Below, piece by piece: positions 7,010 through 8,160 of a stretch of 8,160 nt of DNA. Every line of letters starts with the position of its first letter. Position 1 is the stretch's first letter. The translations under genes were made by a program, and so were the position numbers. Under the pieces are notes generated by a model that searched no databases, was not told the DNA's origin, and saw nothing but the letters and a program-made list of their open reading frames with translations. Origin of the DNA: an uncultured Actinomycetes bacterium (GTDB lineage: Bacteria; Actinomycetota; Thermoleophilia; Gaiellales; Gaiellaceae); the NCBI GenBank assembly GCA_903930195.1, contig CAIYXH010000252.1, positions 1 to 8,160 of the forward strand, read 5' to 3'.

Positions 7010-7228
7010 TGCCAGTCACCGTCGGGCGCGAGGTCTCAGCCCGGTGCCAGGCAGTCGAACGAGAGTGGAACGAAAGCGTTACGCGTCCGGAAATCTGGCG
7101 CTACGACAGCGATCCGGCCACGCCGCCGCGGACACGTCCCGCTGCCAGGCAGCGGGTTCGCGCCCGAAGGGCCACGGCCGTGGCGGCCATGGCCCAGTGC
7201 CAGTCATTGGTAGCGAGAGTGTTACGCG
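7010..7228. repeat. Cluster of short interspersed repeats in the 6858-7241 intergenic region
   Basis: This gene-free stretch holds four copies of TGCCAG(T/G)CA at 7010-7018, 7045-7053, 7143-7151 and 7198-7206, the outer pair being TGCCAGTCA and the inner pair TGCCAGGCA; a partial copy GCCAGTC lies at 6998-7004. A second motif follows two of them: CGAAAGCGTTACGCG (7071-7085) and CGAGAGTGTTACGCG (7214-7228), 13 of 15 identical. An 11-bp tandem, GAACGAGAGTG / GAACGAAAGCG, covers 7057-7078. Copies 1 and 2 also form an imperfect inverted repeat (7010-7026 with 7040-7053). No transposase or CRISPR-like regular spacing is present. Regulatory sites, a degraded repeat element or a structured RNA are all possible. 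Confidence 0.6.
7138..7195. repeat. Run of adjacent palindromes downstream of the dihydropyrimidinase gene
   Basis: Three stem-forming elements lie side by side. At 7138-7156 there is a perfect palindrome, CCCGCTGCC-A-GGCAGCGGG. At 7162-7172 GCCC-GAA-GGGC can form a short hairpin. At 7171-7184 GCCACGGCCGTGGC is a perfect 14-bp palindrome, nested in GGGCCA (7169-7174) / TGGCCC (7190-7195). Read leftward, they begin about 47 bp after the dihydropyrimidinase stop and could end its transcript, although no T-run follows. The first palindrome contains one of the TGCCAGGCA repeats. Confidence 0.5.
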
Positions 7229-7241
7229 GCAGGCTTGTTGT

Positions 7242-8160
7242 CTACGCGGTCAGCCGGTTGCCGAAGGTGGCGCGGTGGACGAACTGGCCGATGCCGGGCT
7301 CGGCGCGGAGCTCGCCGCCGTCGACGATGACGTTACCGCGGAGGAGCACGGTCTCGGGCGTGCCGACGACCTCGGTGCCCTCGTAGAGGTTGTAGTCGAT
7401 GTTCGAGTGGTGGGTCGCCGCGGAGATCGTGACCTTCTGCTCTGGGTCGAAGACGACGAGGTCGGCGTCGGAGCCGACGGCGATCGTGCCCTTGCGGGGA
7501 TAGAGGCCGAACAGCTTCGCCGGGTTCGTCGCGAGCAGGTCGACCATGCGGTTGAGGCTGATCCGGCCTTCGCGCACCCCGAAGTGGTGGATCATCTGCA
7601 GCCGGTTCTCGATCCCCGGGCCGCCGTTCGGGATCTTCGAGAAGTCGTCCAGCCCGAGCTTCTTCTGCTCCTCCCAGCCGAAGGCGCAGTGGTCGGTCGA
7701 GATCGCGCTGAGCACGTCCGTGCGCACCGCGTCCCAGAGCACGTCCTGGTTCGCCTTGTCCCGCGGGGGCGGGGTGTAGACGTACTTGGCGCCCTCGAAG
7801 TTCGGCCGCTCGAGGAAGGTGTAATCGACGAAGAAGTACTGCGTGCAGGTCTCGCCCCAGACGTCCCAGCCCTTCGCGCGCGCCGTCGCGATCGGGTCGA
7901 CGGCCTCCTTGCAGGAGACGTGGACGACGTACAGCGGGGCTCCCGCGACGCGCGCCAGCTGGATCGCGCGGTTCGTCGCCTCGCCCTCGGTCTCCACCGG
8001 GCGCGTGATCGCGTGGTACTTCGGCGCGGTCTGCTTCTTCGCCTGCGCCTCCTTCACCAGCACGTCGATCGCGTCGCCGTTCTCGGCGTGCACCATCACG
8101 AGGCCGCCGGTCTCGTGCGCGGTCTGCGTGACGCGGAACATCGACTCGTCGTCGACCATC
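7242..8160 (-). CDS. hydA: Dihydropyrimidinase / D-hydantoinase, C-terminal part (partial)
   Basis: About 306 C-terminal residues of a roughly 460-residue cyclic amidohydrolase; the gene continues past the right edge, so the Met at 8159 is probably internal. The enzyme opens 5,6-dihydrouracil, dihydrothymine or hydantoins to N-carbamoyl amino acids in the cytoplasm, using two metal ions. Counting from that Met, visible ligands are His24 in VMVHAENGD, His80 in YVVHVSC and Asp156 in STDHCAF. NGGPGIE (178-184) is the substrate-binding loop. FGLYPRKGTIAVGSDADLVVFDP and TISAATHHSNIDYNLYEG towards the C-terminus are highly typical of the dihydropyrimidinase branch. The first metal site (HxH) and the carboxylated lysine lie outside the window. 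The usual SPPLR is TPPPR here (129-133), a possible specificity change. Its pathway products could feed the aminotransferase and mmsA further left. Allantoinase is less likely. Confidence 0.95.
   Translation of the reverse strand, partial: MVDDESMFRVTQTAHETGGLVMVHAENGDAIDVLVKEAQAKKQTAPKYHAITRPVETEGEATNRAIQLARVAGAPLYVVHVSCKEAVDPIATARAKGWDVWGETCTQYFFVDYTFLERPNFEGAKYVYTPPPRDKANQDVLWDAVRTDVLSAISTDHCAFGWEEQKKLGLDDFSKIPNGGPGIENRLQMIHHFGVREGRISLNRMVDLLATNPAKLFGLYPRKGTIAVGSDADLVVFDPEQKVTISAATHHSNIDYNLYEGTEVVGTPETVLLRGNVIVDGGELRAEPGIGQFVHRATFGNRLTA

Noticed and set aside
7141..7170. GGGTTCGCGCCC resembling a tRNA T-arm
   Set aside because: The stem is only 4 bp, and no matching D-arm, anticodon arm or acceptor stem can be drawn around it.
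7010..7206. The TGCCAG repeats as a CRISPR array
   Set aside because: Repeats are only 9 bp, spacing is irregular (35, 98 and 55 bp) and no cas gene is present.
7009..7386. Plus-strand open frame across the repeat region into the dihydropyrimidinase gene
   Set aside because: It has no ribosome binding site or recognisable domain, and overlaps the antisense 3' end of a clear gene.

Overview
The window is strongly GC-rich with G/C-ending codons throughout. It encodes a coenzyme F420 gene end (CofE) and a dense set of actinobacterial-type metabolic genes. This fits a high-GC actinobacterium, perhaps of the Thermoleophilia (Gaiella/Solirubrobacter-like) branch. The phylum is well supported; the class is a guess from the style of the proteins.

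Layout. Positions 1-663 (+): the 3' end of cofE, translationally coupled through an ATGA overlap to a RimJ/RimL-type GNAT acetyltransferase. Positions 668-2798 (-): an apparent two-gene operon read leftward, a second GNAT-like protein followed by a class III PLP aminotransferase. A 55-bp divergent promoter region separates it from 2854-4371 (+), a CoA-acylating (methyl)malonate-semialdehyde dehydrogenase. Positions 4374-5505: a doubtful 60-residue membrane ORF, a GtrA-family membrane protein (-) and a VOC/glyoxalase-fold protein (+). A strong 12-bp hairpin ends the VOC gene. Positions 5555-6857: a small secreted DUF3761 protein (-), a TIGR01777-type NAD-dependent epimerase (+) from a probably leaderless promoter, and a 36-residue single-span membrane peptide (-) with an excellent ribosome binding site. 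Positions 6858-7241 hold no long gene but contain an AT-rich promoter and an unusual cluster of short repeats and palindromes. Positions 7242-8160 (-): the C-terminal two thirds of a dihydropyrimidinase/hydantoinase that runs off the right edge.

How the genes may work together. Dihydropyrimidinase, an omega-amino-acid aminotransferase and a malonate-semialdehyde dehydrogenase are the hydrolytic and final steps of reductive pyrimidine breakdown: dihydrouracil/dihydrothymine to N-carbamoyl-beta-amino acid, then beta-alanine/3-aminoisobutyrate, then (methyl)malonate semialdehyde, then acetyl-/propionyl-CoA. Their presence within 8 kb suggests a catabolic neighbourhood, although they lie in three transcription units with unrelated genes between them. 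The dihydropyrimidine dehydrogenase and beta-ureidopropionase are not in the window. I see no mobile element, CRISPR array, tRNA or rRNA. The least explained part is the repeat-rich intergenic region 6985-7241 and the conserved-looking micropeptide beside it.
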